From positions 1 through 64,000 of the forward strand of contig CACYYD010000006.1 in the NCBI GenBank assembly GCA_902778585.1: a DNA stretch of 64,000 nt, given 5' to 3'. The notes under the pieces were generated by a model. The model saw only the letters and a list, made by a program, of their open reading frames with translations, had not been told where the DNA came from and made no database searches. Source of the DNA: an uncultured Eubacteriales bacterium. GTDB lineage: Bacteria; Bacillota; Clostridia; Peptostreptococcales; Anaerovoracaceae. Both the position numbers and the translations under genes were made by a program. Below are positions 8,031 to 16,819 of the stretch, one piece after another (the first letter of the stretch is position 1; each line of letters starts with the position of its first letter).

Positions 8031-9080
8031 TTAGTACACAAGCACCTTAGTTCCGATTGGAGCACCTACGTAAACGGCGTATGCAGCATCAACATAGTTT
8101 CTTACGCAGCCGTTTGATTTAGGAGCGCCCATTCTCCATTTAGCCTTCTTGGAGTGTATGGAATTGATCTGTGAGAACGGTGACCACCACTTGATGCCGT
8201 GTCTCTTCGTGATCTTCTTCCAGATTGTCTTCTGTCCCGAAACACCGGTAGGTGTAGGCGAAGCTGCCTTTCCTGTTGAGCACTTGCGGGCCAGTACGCA
8301 ATGCCAGTTGCCTGCAGAACCATTGAACATATACATCGTCTGTGTATATGTGTTGATCCATACAAGACTGCCTGTTCCGCTTGCGAGACCTCTTGCATTT
8401 ACAAAGAATTCAGCTTCCTGTGGGCTATAACTCCATGCGCTTGTATAGATGCAGGATCTCTTATTTGTACGAGACTTGTTGCAATAGAAAATACTTCCAT
8501 CGCGCTCAAATATATATTTTCCACCACCGAATCCGTAGCAGTCGATATACTCGTTTTTGTATACCCTGATAGTACGGCTAGGACCGCCGTGAGATTTCAG
8601 AGTCCCGCCTTTTTTAATTCTAACTCTATAGCGGATAGTTCTGACAGCCTGGCAGGCTCTTGTAGCTACAGAATCAGAGTTTTCCATACCTTCTTTACAA
8701 GCAACAACTGTAGCACTAGCGGTTTGCCCTTCTGCAAGTCCACCGAGGTCGTAGCGATTCTTTCCATTATATTCTGTTGGGTTAACTCTTTGGCCGTTCA
8801 CAAGATAATAAACATCGTTGTCAGCGACCTTGTCCCAAAGAAGGACGACTGAATTGCTGCTGGAAAAAATCTCAAGCCCGGTTACGGGATCAACTTTTTC
8901 AACTGCAGGCTCTTCAGGCTCAGTTGTATCAGCTGTTGCAGTGTCAAGAGCAGCTTCCTGCTGTGTGACTTCTGTTGCTGCAGCCTCTTCAGTTTCCGCG
9001 AATACTCCGACAAATTCGAACGATGTAAAAATCATCATCAGTGTCAGAATGATCGCGAGTCTGCTTTTTAATCTCTTCAT
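8031..9080 (-). CDS. Secreted L,D-transpeptidase (YkuD domain) with FnIII-like N-terminal region
   Basis: A 349-residue exported protein. Residues 1-29 are a signal peptide, followed by an Ala/Glu/Thr-rich linker and an FnIII-like module near residues 63-140. The C-terminal half is a YkuD domain: NSIHSKKAKW supplies the conserved His and the KSNGCVRN motif contains the catalytic Cys near residue 325, in place of the more usual S-H-G-C. The family forms 3-3 crosslinks in peptidoglycan or attaches proteins to it. The FnIII-like part resembles those in the other surface proteins of this window. It has its own promoter at 9172-9200 and a leader of about 85 nt. Confidence 0.88.
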   Translation of the reverse strand: MKRLKSRLAIILTLMMIFTSFEFVGVFAETEEAAATEVTQQEAALDTATADTTEPEEPAVEKVDPVTGLEIFSSSNSVVLLWDKVADNDVYYLVNGQRVNPTEYNGKNRYDLGGLAEGQTASATVVACKEGMENSDSVATRACQAVRTIRYRVRIKKGGTLKSHGGPSRTIRVYKNEYIDCYGFGGGKYIFERDGSIFYCNKSRTNKRSCIYTSAWSYSPQEAEFFVNARGLASGTGSLVWINTYTQTMYMFNGSAGNWHCVLARKCSTGKAASPTPTGVSGQKTIWKKITKRHGIKWWSPFSQINSIHSKKAKWRMGAPKSNGCVRNYVDAAYAVYVGAPIGTKVLVY

Positions 9081-9171
9081 AATTACATTTTCCTCTCTTC
9101 ACTATAGTAGTAATAACTTTTAACTCTTATTGCGCTTATGGCAAAGAGATTTACATACCCTTAGTCCTTAT

Positions 9172-9200
9172 ATTATAGGGCAAAGCGCTTCTGATAGCAA
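9172..9200 (-). promoter_or_regulatory. Promoter of the L,D-transpeptidase gene
   Basis: On the minus strand TTGCTA (9195-9200), 17 bp spacer, TATAAT (9172-9177). It lies immediately after the stop codon of the NlpC/P60 gene at 9204, so the transpeptidase gene need not depend on read-through from it. Confidence 0.65.
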
Positions 9201-9203
9201 CAA

Positions 9204-9857
9204 TTAATTAAAGATGCGTCTAACCATGCACACATGTGCCTTTTCCGTATAGTCCACGTCAGTGATCACAACACCGCCGAGGCTGCCCGACGAGTGTATG
9301 ATCTTTCCGCCTCCAAGATAGATCGCGACATGGGTAACGACATCTTCCTTGTTAGCGTAGAATATAAGATCACCGCGTTTCCGTTCTTCATACGGCACCG
9401 TTTTCAGGCCATCCATGGCAGCTATTTCCCGGGATTCCCACTCGTATTTATCCTCACCGTATTTATGGCGGTAGGGATTGCTCGGCCAGAGGTCGACTCC
9501 CGCTCCGTAGCAGGCCTGCATCACAAGGCCCGAGCAGTCAACACCCTTGCCCGGCTCGCCGGACTCTCTGTTTACGAAAGGGTCCCCTTTATATTTATAT
9601 GCGGTCCTGATCATCGCTCTGATGTGCGCGCGCCTGCTGCTGTACTTGTTTACCAGAACCGGTGATGTGTAGTAATCGTATCCGTGAGTCGATATCTCAT
9701 CGGATATCTGCACATACTCAGGTGGGTTCTGGTACCTTCTGCCGTTTTCCCTGACGTCTGCGATCATGTTAAGGCAAACGACAGCGGCAGCGATAAGAAG
9801 CGCCACCGCGGCGATAATGGCTGTATTTCGTATTTTCCTTCTTCTTTTTGCGTCCAC
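9204..9857 (-). CDS. Membrane-anchored NlpC/P60 family endopeptidase
   Basis: A 217-residue protein beginning at GTG 9857 with ribosome binding site AGGAG six bases upstream. The longer open frame, starting near 9920, would run through the promoter and is rejected. A basic start (DAKRRRKIR) and a hydrophobic helix near residues 10-30 anchor it or act as a signal. The NlpC/P60 core shows the catalytic Cys in GVDCSGLVMQACYGAG near residue 106 and the His in VVTHVAIYLGGGKIIHSS near residue 183. The family cleaves D-Glu-diaminopimelate or related stem-peptide bonds. It is next to the L,D-transpeptidase gene, forming a small wall-remodelling group. Confidence 0.88.
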   Translation of the reverse strand: MDAKRRRKIRNTAIIAAVALLIAAAVVCLNMIADVRENGRRYQNPPEYVQISDEISTHGYDYYTSPVLVNKYSSRRAHIRAMIRTAYKYKGDPFVNRESGEPGKGVDCSGLVMQACYGAGVDLWPSNPYRHKYGEDKYEWESREIAAMDGLKTVPYEERKRGDLIFYANKEDVVTHVAIYLGGGKIIHSSGSLGGVVITDVDYTEKAHVCMVRRIFN

Positions 9858-9891
9858 TCCGGTCTCCTGTGTATTTCTTAATGCTAATACT

Positions 9892-9920
9892 ATCATAATT
9901 GCGGGGCATATATGATACAA
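9892..9920 (-). promoter_or_regulatory. Promoter of the NlpC/P60 gene
   Basis: On the minus strand TTGTAT (9915-9920), 17 bp spacer, TATGAT (9892-9897). The predicted transcript starts about 30 nt upstream of the GTG at 9857, which supports that start codon. Confidence 0.6.
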
Positions 9921-9981
9921 TTAAGCCGCTGAAGGCTTTGATACACTGTAAAACTGTTTAGGCCGGAAAGGCTGCCGTTAC

Positions 9982-10010
9982 TTGAATGACAGCTTTTTTT
10001 ATACTATAAT
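9982..10010 (+). promoter_or_regulatory. Promoter of the 10047-22640 envelope operon
   Basis: TTGAAT (9982-9987), 17 bp spacer, perfect TATAAT (10005-10010). A run of seven T residues lies in the spacer. A strong ribosome binding site CAGGAGG (10034-10040) precedes the TTG start at 10047. No other good promoter is seen until 22714, so this may drive eight genes. Confidence 0.7.
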
Positions 10011-10046
10011 TTATCGGTTATATTTTTTGCTTTCAGGAGGATATAT

Positions 10047-11165
10047 TTGGCAGCTAAAGGAAAGAAGATCAGACATCCGTGGAACGCAGTGCGAACTGTC
10101 GTATTTTTGTGTCTGATTTTATTGATAACTCTCGGCTTCAATCAGTTTCTGGGATTCGCGGACGCTGAAGAATCCGAGCACATAATGGACGAGTTCTACG
10201 AGCAGAAGGAAAACAGCGTAGACGTCGTATATTTTGGTACGAGCGCGAGCCAGAGAGCTTATGTGGTGCCGAAAGCTTACCACGATGACGGCATCGCAGC
10301 GTATACGATGGCATGCGGCACGCAGCCTTTTGTTCTTACGAAGTATCTTATGAAAGAGACGCTTAAGACGCAGAAGCCGGAGCTTTTCATAGTCGAGCTC
10401 AGAGGCACGTGCCAGGACAAAGACAAACTTTGGGATGTCGCTGTGCGCAGGATGGTCGACAACATGAAGATGTCGCAGAACAAGATAGACACCATACAGG
10501 CGGTCATCGACTATGCGGAAGGCGGCGAGAACACGATCGATACAAGCGGTCTGTCATATTACTTCCCGCTGCTCAAGTACCACGGCAGATGGAATCCTAG
10601 CAAGCAGCCTAAGAAGTGGGGCAACATCGATTACTACAAAGGCTATACGCTGGACCATGGCGTCTGCTTCAAGACTACCGAGATAAGCTCGATACAGACT
10701 AACGATTCACAGGCGAAGATCGCTCCTGAGACGGAAGCGGTACTGAGAGATCTGCTCGACTACTGCGATACCATAGACACCAAGGTCCTGTTCGTGATCT
10801 CTCCGTATGAGTGCACGGAGTACGGTATGCAGAGGCTCAATTATTCAAAGGCGATCTGCGAAGAGAGAGGCTACACTGTACTCAACTTCCTGCCGCTTGA
10901 GGCGAAGGCAAGCCTTGGGCTAAATGACAAATGCTGCTACTATAACAGAGAGCATCTGAATTACTACGGCTCCACGCTGTACACAGACTATATCTCGAAA
11001 TACATCAAAGCTAATTACGATATCCCTGACAGACGCGGCGATGACAAGTACTCCGGATGGGAAGAAGAGTATGAGAGACTCATGCAGAACATGGAGACTA
11101 CATACTACGAAAAATTCATTACCATGATGGCGCGCGTAAATGAAGTTAAGACCGGAGGACAATAA
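10047..11165 (+). CDS. Membrane-anchored SGNH-hydrolase-like protein, DltD-like partner of MBOAT
   Basis: A 372-residue protein with a TTG start chosen because CAGGAGG lies six bases upstream. One transmembrane helix spans residues 16-36 and the rest is extracellular. The SGNH block I is seen as VVYFGTSASQ with the candidate nucleophile Ser66; the C-terminal His block is NREHLNYYG, where the usual Asp three residues before the His is Asn. Such proteins work with membrane-bound O-acyltransferases in DltD, AlgX/AlgJ and related systems, accepting or delivering the acyl group outside the cell. Its stop codon overlaps the MBOAT start (TAATG), indicating coupling. It is DltD-like in role, but too divergent for the symbol. 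Confidence 0.72.
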   Translation: MAAKGKKIRHPWNAVRTVVFLCLILLITLGFNQFLGFADAEESEHIMDEFYEQKENSVDVVYFGTSASQRAYVVPKAYHDDGIAAYTMACGTQPFVLTKYLMKETLKTQKPELFIVELRGTCQDKDKLWDVAVRRMVDNMKMSQNKIDTIQAVIDYAEGGENTIDTSGLSYYFPLLKYHGRWNPSKQPKKWGNIDYYKGYTLDHGVCFKTTEISSIQTNDSQAKIAPETEAVLRDLLDYCDTIDTKVLFVISPYECTEYGMQRLNYSKAICEERGYTVLNFLPLEAKASLGLNDKCCYYNREHLNYYGSTLYTDYISKYIKANYDIPDRRGDDKYSGWEEEYERLMQNMETTYYEKFITMMARVNEVKTGGQ

Positions 11166-12811
11166 TGGCATTTACATCGTTAGCATTTTTAATATTTGTC
11201 GCGCTGGTCGTTATCGCTTATTATATAGCTCCGGTCAGGTACAGATGGGTAGTGCTGCTGCTTGCCAGCTATTACTATTACCTTGACGCGAGCGCCAAGT
11301 CATTTATCTTTATCATCACCACAACTGTAGTGACGTTCTTCGGCGCTATATACATCGATAATGAAGACAAAAAGCAGAAGCAGTACCTCGCCGATCACAG
11401 ATCGGAGATGACGCGTGAGGAGAGGAAAGCATACAAGGAACTCGCCGGAAAGACGAAGAAGCGTGCTCTCGCAGCGGTGCTCGGCATCGACTTCGGCATC
11501 CTCATCCTGCTCAAATACTTCAGATATTACTTCGAGGTCCTCGGGATCGACATCTTCAAGGGAGACATCCTTATTCCGCTGGGCATCTCGTTCTACACAT
11601 TCCAGTCAGCCGCTTATCTGATAGACGTATACAGAGGCAAGTATGAGGCAGACAGGCATCTCGCCAAGTTCGCCCTCTTCGTCTCTTTCTTCCCTCAGAT
11701 AATCCAGGGCCCGATCGCGAGACACGACCAGCTTGCAAATCAGCTGTATGAAGGGCACCCGTTCAGATACGCCAACCTTACACACGGCGCGCAGCTGATA
11801 CTCTGGGGCTTCTTCAAGAAGCTTGTAATAGCGGACCGCATCGGGCTGCTGGTAGGTGAGGTATATACCGACTGGGATCAGTACACAGGATGGCCTGTCA
11901 TCCTTGCGGCTCTCTGCTATTCCATACAGCTGTACATGGACTTCAGCGGAGGCGTGGACATCGCCCGCGGCGTTGCCCAGATGATGGGCATCGACATGGC
12001 CCGGAACTTCAGACGCCCGTACTTCGGCGAAAACCTGCAGGACTTTTGGCACAGATGGCATATATCCCTGTCCTTCTGGACGAGAGACTACATCTTCTTC
12101 TCGGTCGCTATGTCCAAACCTATAGGCAACCTCGGAAAGAAGGCCCGCAAGGTCTTCGGAGACAGGATAGGAAAGATGGTGCCGGTCTTCATAGGCAACT
12201 ACCTCGTATTCCTGTGTATCGGTATGTGGCAGGGCGGTGAATTGCAGAACGTCTGCTACGGTCTGTACAACGCGACTATCATCTGCCTTGCGGATATCCT
12301 CAAGCCGAGCTTTGAGAAATGGCGCGGAGCTCTGCACGTAAAGCAGGAAAGCCTCGGCTGGCGTGCTTTCGGCATGATAAGGACATACTGCATAGTGGCT
12401 TTCGGACGTATCTTCTCGAACGGTAAGTCGTTCAAGGCGTCCATCCACATGATAAAGTCGCTCTTTGTTCCGTATACCGGAGGATTCCTCACGGCATACA
12501 AGGAATTCGGACTTACAAAATATGACTATCTTCTGCTCATGGTAGCTATCGGGGTAGTTTTCCTGGTAAGCGTAAAGCAGGAGAAACTGTATAACGCGAA
12601 GATGGCTGCTTTGGGCGGCGGATCTTCGATCATAGAGATGGCCGGAGACGACGAAGGATCCGGTACTGACGCAGAGATGAGAGAGTACCTCGACAGCAGA
12701 AAGCTCTGGATCAGATGGGCTGCGTACATACTGCTGTTTGTGGCGGTGCTTCTCTTCGGAATCTACGGACCGGGATATGATCCGACCGTATTCATCTACA
12801 GAGAGTTCTAG
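11165..12811 (+). CDS. MBOAT family O-acyltransferase (DltB/AlgI-like)
   Basis: A 548-residue polytopic membrane protein. Family marks are YSIQLYMDFSGGVDIARG near residue 245 and DFWHRWHISLSFWTRDY near residue 295, where His299 is one of the conserved residues. The other invariant MBOAT His, normally in a WHG motif, is Gln356 here (GMWQGG). The protein is longer than DltB (about 400 residues): there is a charged insert near residues 60-100 and an extra C-terminal portion with an acidic loop before a last helix. The family moves acyl or aminoacyl groups from a carrier across the membrane. Neighbouring ligase, carrier protein and SGNH genes make a Dlt-type pathway the best model. Confidence 0.85.
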   Translation: MAFTSLAFLIFVALVVIAYYIAPVRYRWVVLLLASYYYYLDASAKSFIFIITTTVVTFFGAIYIDNEDKKQKQYLADHRSEMTREERKAYKELAGKTKKRALAAVLGIDFGILILLKYFRYYFEVLGIDIFKGDILIPLGISFYTFQSAAYLIDVYRGKYEADRHLAKFALFVSFFPQIIQGPIARHDQLANQLYEGHPFRYANLTHGAQLILWGFFKKLVIADRIGLLVGEVYTDWDQYTGWPVILAALCYSIQLYMDFSGGVDIARGVAQMMGIDMARNFRRPYFGENLQDFWHRWHISLSFWTRDYIFFSVAMSKPIGNLGKKARKVFGDRIGKMVPVFIGNYLVFLCIGMWQGGELQNVCYGLYNATIICLADILKPSFEKWRGALHVKQESLGWRAFGMIRTYCIVAFGRIFSNGKSFKASIHMIKSLFVPYTGGFLTAYKEFGLTKYDYLLLMVAIGVVFLVSVKQEKLYNAKMAALGGGSSIIEMAGDDEGSGTDAEMREYLDSRKLWIRWAAYILLFVAVLLFGIYGPGYDPTVFIYREF

Positions 12812-12819
12812 GAGTAAAC

Positions 12820-14340
12820 ATGATCAGAAACGTACTTGAAATGCTTGAGCACAGTGCTGCAAGAGTGCCTGACAAAACGGCGCTCAAGGACGAGCATGAG
12901 TCCCTCACTTACAGAGAATACATGGATGCGGCACAGAGGATAGGAACATACCTTCTGAAGAACGTCACAAAGGACAGCTATAATAAACCTGTGGCAGTAG
13001 TCATCGACAGAAATGTGTGGTCCGTGGCGGCCTTCATGGGAGTCGTCTACAGCGGCAACTTCTATGTACCTATCGACAACACCATGCCTGCGGAAAGAGT
13101 GAAGCTCATCTATGACACACTCGAACCTGTGGCGGTGATCGACGGAAGACTCAAGGACGGCGATGTGATCGAAGGCGCGATCCCTGTCAAGGACATGCTG
13201 GGTGAGCCTGCCGATGAGGAGATGCTTAAGAAAGTACGCATGAACTCCATCGATACGGATCCTCTATACGGAGTATTCACATCGGGTTCGACGGGCGTGC
13301 CAAAGGGCATCGTTCCTTGCCACCGCTCCATAGTCGACTGGGTAGAGGCGATGGCAGACGCGTTCGGCTTCGATGAGAACATGGTACACGGCAGCCAGGC
13401 GCCTTTCGACTTTGATGCCTTCGTTAAGGACATCTACAACGCGATGAGAAACGGCGCGACTGTGGTGATAATCCCGAGAAAACTGTTCTCTATGCCTAAG
13501 CTGCTCTTCGAGTTCCTTGTAGAGCACAACGTGAACATGCTCGTATGGGCAGTCTCGGCGATGAGGATAGTTGCCGACTTCAAGGCATTCGGAGCCATCG
13601 ATAAGCTGCCTGATCTCAGATATGTAATGTTCTCCGGAGAGGTAATGCCAATAAAGGCTCTCAACTACTGGATAGAGAACATCCCGCAGGCGATGTATGT
13701 CAACCTGTACGGACCGACAGAGACGACCTGCAACTGCACATACTATATAGTACCGGAGGGCAAGCAGGACGAACTCAAGCCGCTGCCTATCGGAAAGCCT
13801 TTCAGAAACTGCAGAGTCGTCATCCTTGACGACAAGAGAGAGAAGGTCATCACCGAGCCGGGAGTGAAGGGCGAGCTCTGTGTTTCGGGCACATGTTTGG
13901 CGCTCGGCTACTGGAACAATCCGGAGAAGACGAAAGAAGCCTTCTTCAGAGATCCTACCATCACAGCGTACAACAGCATACTGTACGGCACGGGCGATGT
14001 AGCATATTACGCTGAGAACGGCGATCTGATGTTTGCGTCAAGGCGCGACTTCCAGATAAAGCACATGGGCCACAGGATAGAGCTTGGTGAGATCGAGGTC
14101 GCACTCAATGCCATCCCGTTCATCGACATAGCAGTCTGCCTGTATGATGAAGCCCGCGGCAAGATAGTATGCTGCTATCAGTCGGAGACAGAAGACACAA
14201 AGGCCATAGTAAAATTCCTTAGCGACAAGCTGCCGAAATTCATGTGGCCGAACATATACAAGAGATATGAAAAGCTGCCTGCAAACAAGAATGGAAAGAT
14301 CGACAGGGCAGCACTTAAAGAAGAGATAAAGAAAAGATAA
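12820..14340 (+). CDS. DltA-like amino acid--carrier protein ligase (adenylation domain)
   Basis: A 506-residue stand-alone adenylation enzyme, the same size as DltA. Core motifs are VFTSGSTGVPKG near residue 150, APFDFDAFVKDIY near 190 (its Asp binds the substrate amine), NLYGPTETTCNCTYY near 297, YGTGDVAYYAENGD near 388, and PANKNGKIDRAAL near 487 with the catalytic Lys. The segment that reads F-C-G-E in Bacillus DltA, whose Cys is tied to D-alanine selection, is F-S-G-E here (Ser272). It would adenylate an amino acid and load the carrier encoded immediately downstream. The substrate may be D-alanine, but the Ser leaves this open. Confidence 0.85.
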   Translation: MIRNVLEMLEHSAARVPDKTALKDEHESLTYREYMDAAQRIGTYLLKNVTKDSYNKPVAVVIDRNVWSVAAFMGVVYSGNFYVPIDNTMPAERVKLIYDTLEPVAVIDGRLKDGDVIEGAIPVKDMLGEPADEEMLKKVRMNSIDTDPLYGVFTSGSTGVPKGIVPCHRSIVDWVEAMADAFGFDENMVHGSQAPFDFDAFVKDIYNAMRNGATVVIIPRKLFSMPKLLFEFLVEHNVNMLVWAVSAMRIVADFKAFGAIDKLPDLRYVMFSGEVMPIKALNYWIENIPQAMYVNLYGPTETTCNCTYYIVPEGKQDELKPLPIGKPFRNCRVVILDDKREKVITEPGVKGELCVSGTCLALGYWNNPEKTKEAFFRDPTITAYNSILYGTGDVAYYAENGDLMFASRRDFQIKHMGHRIELGEIEVALNAIPFIDIAVCLYDEARGKIVCCYQSETEDTKAIVKFLSDKLPKFMWPNIYKRYEKLPANKNGKIDRAALKEEIKKR

Positions 14341-14358
14341 GAAACAGGAGGAACCAAA

Positions 14359-14586
14359 ATGGAAGAACTGCTGAGGATCATGAGTGAAGTAAGGCCTGAC
14401 ATCGACTTCGAGACAGAAGACAAGCTGATCGACAACGAGATGCTCGACTCCCTCGATATCGTAGCCATCGTTACCGACGTAAATGATGAGTTCGATGTTG
14501 AGATCAATGTCAACGACCTGCTTCCTGAAAACTTCAATTCAGCAAAGGCTCTTTACGAGCTTATCCAGAAGCTTCAGTACGAATAA
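14359..14586 (+). CDS. DltC-like acyl/aminoacyl carrier protein
   Basis: A 75-residue acidic four-helix carrier protein. The phosphopantetheine attachment site is Ser31 in the motif MLDSLDIVAIV. The size and position after an adenylation enzyme are those of DltC. AGGAGG precedes the ATG. It would receive the activated amino acid as a thioester and present it to the MBOAT protein at the membrane. An acyl carrier protein for fatty acid synthesis is less likely because no fab genes are nearby. Confidence 0.88.
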   Translation: MEELLRIMSEVRPDIDFETEDKLIDNEMLDSLDIVAIVTDVNDEFDVEINVNDLLPENFNSAKALYELIQKLQYE

Positions 14587-14614
14587 TCTAAACAAAAAAA
14601 CGGAGGACACAGAT

Positions 14615-15634
14615 TTGAAGATCTTAGTAACCGGAGCTGCCGGCTTCATAGGCAGCAACTTCGTATTTCACATGCTCGAAGCGCATCCCGACTACGACAT
14701 CGTAGGACTCGACGCGCTCACATACGCAGGCAACCTTGAGACTCTGGCCGGAGTCATCGATGACCCTCACTTCAAGTTCGTGAAGGCAGACATCACTGAT
14801 GCCCAGGCCATCGACAAGCTCTTCGCAGAGGAGAAGTTTGACGTAGTAGTCAACTTCGCTGCTGAGTCGCACGTAGACAGATCCATTGAGGATCCGGGTC
14901 TCTTCCTGCGCACAAACATCCTCGGCACACAGGTGCTGATGGATGCATCGCTCAAATACGGAGTAAAGAGATTCCATCAGGTAGGAACGGACGAGGTATA
15001 CGGAGACCTGCCGCTTGACAGGCCTGACCTCTTCTTCGTTGAGACCATGCCTCTTACGGCATCGAGCCCTTACTCGGCATCGAAGGCTTCGGCAGACCTT
15101 CTGGCGATGGCATACCACCGCACATTCGGTCTTCCTGTAACTATAAGCCGCTGCAGCAACAACTACGGCCCTTACCAGTTCCCTGAAAAGCTGATCCCGC
15201 TGATGATCGCGAACGCTCAGGCAGACAAGCCGCTGCCTGTATATGGCGAGGGACTGAACGTAAGAGACTGGCTCTATGTTGAGGACCACTGCAGAGCTAT
15301 CGACCTCATCCTCGAGAACGGCAGAGTCGGCGAAGTGTACAACATCGGCGGCCACAACGAGAAGGCGAACATCGAGGTAGTAAAGATAATCCTGAAGCAG
15401 CTCGGCAAGCCTGAGAGCCTCATCACATACGTTACGGACAGAAAGGGACACGACCAGCGCTATGCTATCGATCCTACAAAGATCCATGATGAACTGGGCT
15501 GGCTGCCTGAGACAAAGTTTGAGGACGGCATCAAGAAGACCATCCAGTGGTATCTCGACAACGAGGACTGGTGGCAGAATATCGTGAGTGGAGAATACCA
15601 GAAGTACTACGAAAAGATGTACGGAAACCGCTAG
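14615..15634 (+). CDS. rfbB: dTDP-glucose 4,6-dehydratase
   Basis: A 339-residue extended short-chain dehydrogenase. The start is TTG 14615, preceded by GGAGG and followed directly by KILVTGAAGFIGSNF, the NAD-binding glycine motif; the longer frame upstream lies inside the carrier protein gene and is rejected. The active site is visible as GTDEVYGDL near residue 127 and the catalytic YSASKAS near 155. The enzyme converts dTDP-glucose to dTDP-4-keto-6-deoxyglucose. The next gene can aminate that product at C4. No RfbA (dTDP-glucose pyrophosphorylase), RfbC or RfbD is seen in the window, so rhamnose is not the product made here. Confidence 0.93.
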   Translation: MKILVTGAAGFIGSNFVFHMLEAHPDYDIVGLDALTYAGNLETLAGVIDDPHFKFVKADITDAQAIDKLFAEEKFDVVVNFAAESHVDRSIEDPGLFLRTNILGTQVLMDASLKYGVKRFHQVGTDEVYGDLPLDRPDLFFVETMPLTASSPYSASKASADLLAMAYHRTFGLPVTISRCSNNYGPYQFPEKLIPLMIANAQADKPLPVYGEGLNVRDWLYVEDHCRAIDLILENGRVGEVYNIGGHNEKANIEVVKIILKQLGKPESLITYVTDRKGHDQRYAIDPTKIHDELGWLPETKFEDGIKKTIQWYLDNEDWWQNIVSGEYQKYYEKMYGNR

Positions 15635-15679
15635 ACCGTCGCGAAAAAGGAATAGGGACAAAAGGAAAGGTGTAAAGAG

Positions 15680-16813
15680 ATGATCAGCTTCAATGTGCCG
15701 CCGTATATCGGCAAAGAGCAGGACTATATAATGGAAGCGATCCGCGCGCACAAGATCTGCGGGGACGGAGAGTTCACGAGGAAGTGCAACAAGTGGATCG
15801 AAGACAAGACCGGCGTAAGCAAGGCGCTTCTGACGACCGCTTGTTCTACTGCGCTCGATATGGCGGCCATGCTGAGTGAGGTAGGTCCGGGGGATGAGGT
15901 CATCCTCCCGTCCTTCACCTTCGTCTCGACCGCGAACGCTTTTGTGCTCCGCGGAGCAAAGCTGGTCTTCGTAGACATAAGGCCTGATACCCAGAACATA
16001 GATGAGAAGCTGATCGAGGATGCCATCACGGACAAGACAAAGGTGATAGCTCCGGTGCACTACGCAGGCGTTGGCTGCGAGATGGATACCATCATGGACA
16101 TCGCGAAACGTCATGATCTTCTCGTAATAGAAGATGCTGCTCAGGGTGTTATGTCCACATATAAGGGCAGAGCTCTCGGTGCCATAGGCGATTACGGCTG
16201 CTACAGCTTCCATGAGACCAAAAACTACAGCATGGGCGAGGGCGGAGCTCTCCTCATCAAGGACCAGTCCAAGGTAGACAGAGCCGAGATCATCAGGGAA
16301 AAGGGAACAGACAGGAGCAAGTTCCTCCGCGGCCAGGTAGATAAGTACACCTGGGTGGATATGGGATCGTCCTATCTGCCGAGTGAGATGAACGCCGCTT
16401 ACCTGTACGCTCAGCTTGAGGAGGCCGACAGGATAAATGAAGACAGAAAGGCCAGCTGGAATGAGTATTATGAGATGCTGACTCCGCTTGCCGATACAGG
16501 CCGGATCGAGCTCCCGGTGATCCCTGAGGAGTGCGAGCACAATGCTCACATGTTCTACATCAAGGTAAAGGACATCGAAGAGAGGACAGAGCTCGCAGCC
16601 TTCCTGAAGCGCAAGGGAATACTCGCGGTATTCCATTACGTGCCGCTCCACAGCGCACCTGCCGGCTCAAAGTTCGGGCGCTTCCACGGCGAAGACAGAT
16701 ATACAACAAACACCTTTGAAAGGCTGCTGCGTCTTCCGATGTTCTACGGACTCGGATACGACAATGTGGAATTCATCTGCGACAAGATCAAACAGTTCTA
16801 CGCAGAGCGCTGA
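15680..16813 (+). CDS. rffA: dTDP-4-amino-4,6-dideoxygalactose transaminase (WecE/RffA type)
   Basis: A 377-residue PLP-dependent sugar aminotransferase of the DegT/DnrJ/EryC1/StrS family. FNVPPYIGKEQDYI at the start, ISGDG-like KICGDGEF near residue 30, the cofactor Asp in LVIEDAAQGV near 150, and the Schiff-base Lys in SFHETKNYSMGEGG near 182 are all present. HYVPLHSAPAG near residue 318 is characteristic of WecE. It would convert dTDP-4-keto-6-deoxyglucose from RfbB to a dTDP-4-amino-4,6-dideoxyhexose (Fuc4N type). No N-acetyltransferase of the WecD kind is found, so the amine could stay free or be acylated by another enzyme of the cluster. Confidence 0.9.
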   Translation: MISFNVPPYIGKEQDYIMEAIRAHKICGDGEFTRKCNKWIEDKTGVSKALLTTACSTALDMAAMLSEVGPGDEVILPSFTFVSTANAFVLRGAKLVFVDIRPDTQNIDEKLIEDAITDKTKVIAPVHYAGVGCEMDTIMDIAKRHDLLVIEDAAQGVMSTYKGRALGAIGDYGCYSFHETKNYSMGEGGALLIKDQSKVDRAEIIREKGTDRSKFLRGQVDKYTWVDMGSSYLPSEMNAAYLYAQLEEADRINEDRKASWNEYYEMLTPLADTGRIELPVIPEECEHNAHMFYIKVKDIEERTELAAFLKRKGILAVFHYVPLHSAPAGSKFGRFHGEDRYTTNTFERLLRLPMFYGLGYDNVEFICDKIKQFYAER

Positions 16814-16819
16814 TAAAGA

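Noticed and set aside
9858-9920. N-terminal extension of the NlpC/P60 protein
   Set aside because: The extension would overlap a good promoter and lacks a ribosome binding site; GTG 9857 has AGGAG at the right distance.
14483-14614. N-terminal extension of RfbB
   Set aside because: It lies inside the carrier-protein gene in another frame; the TTG at 14615 has GGAGG and starts directly at the Rossmann motif.
14624-16651. 675-codon open frame antisense to rfbB and rffA
   Set aside because: The sense strand encodes two clear enzymes with intact motifs; the antisense product has none.
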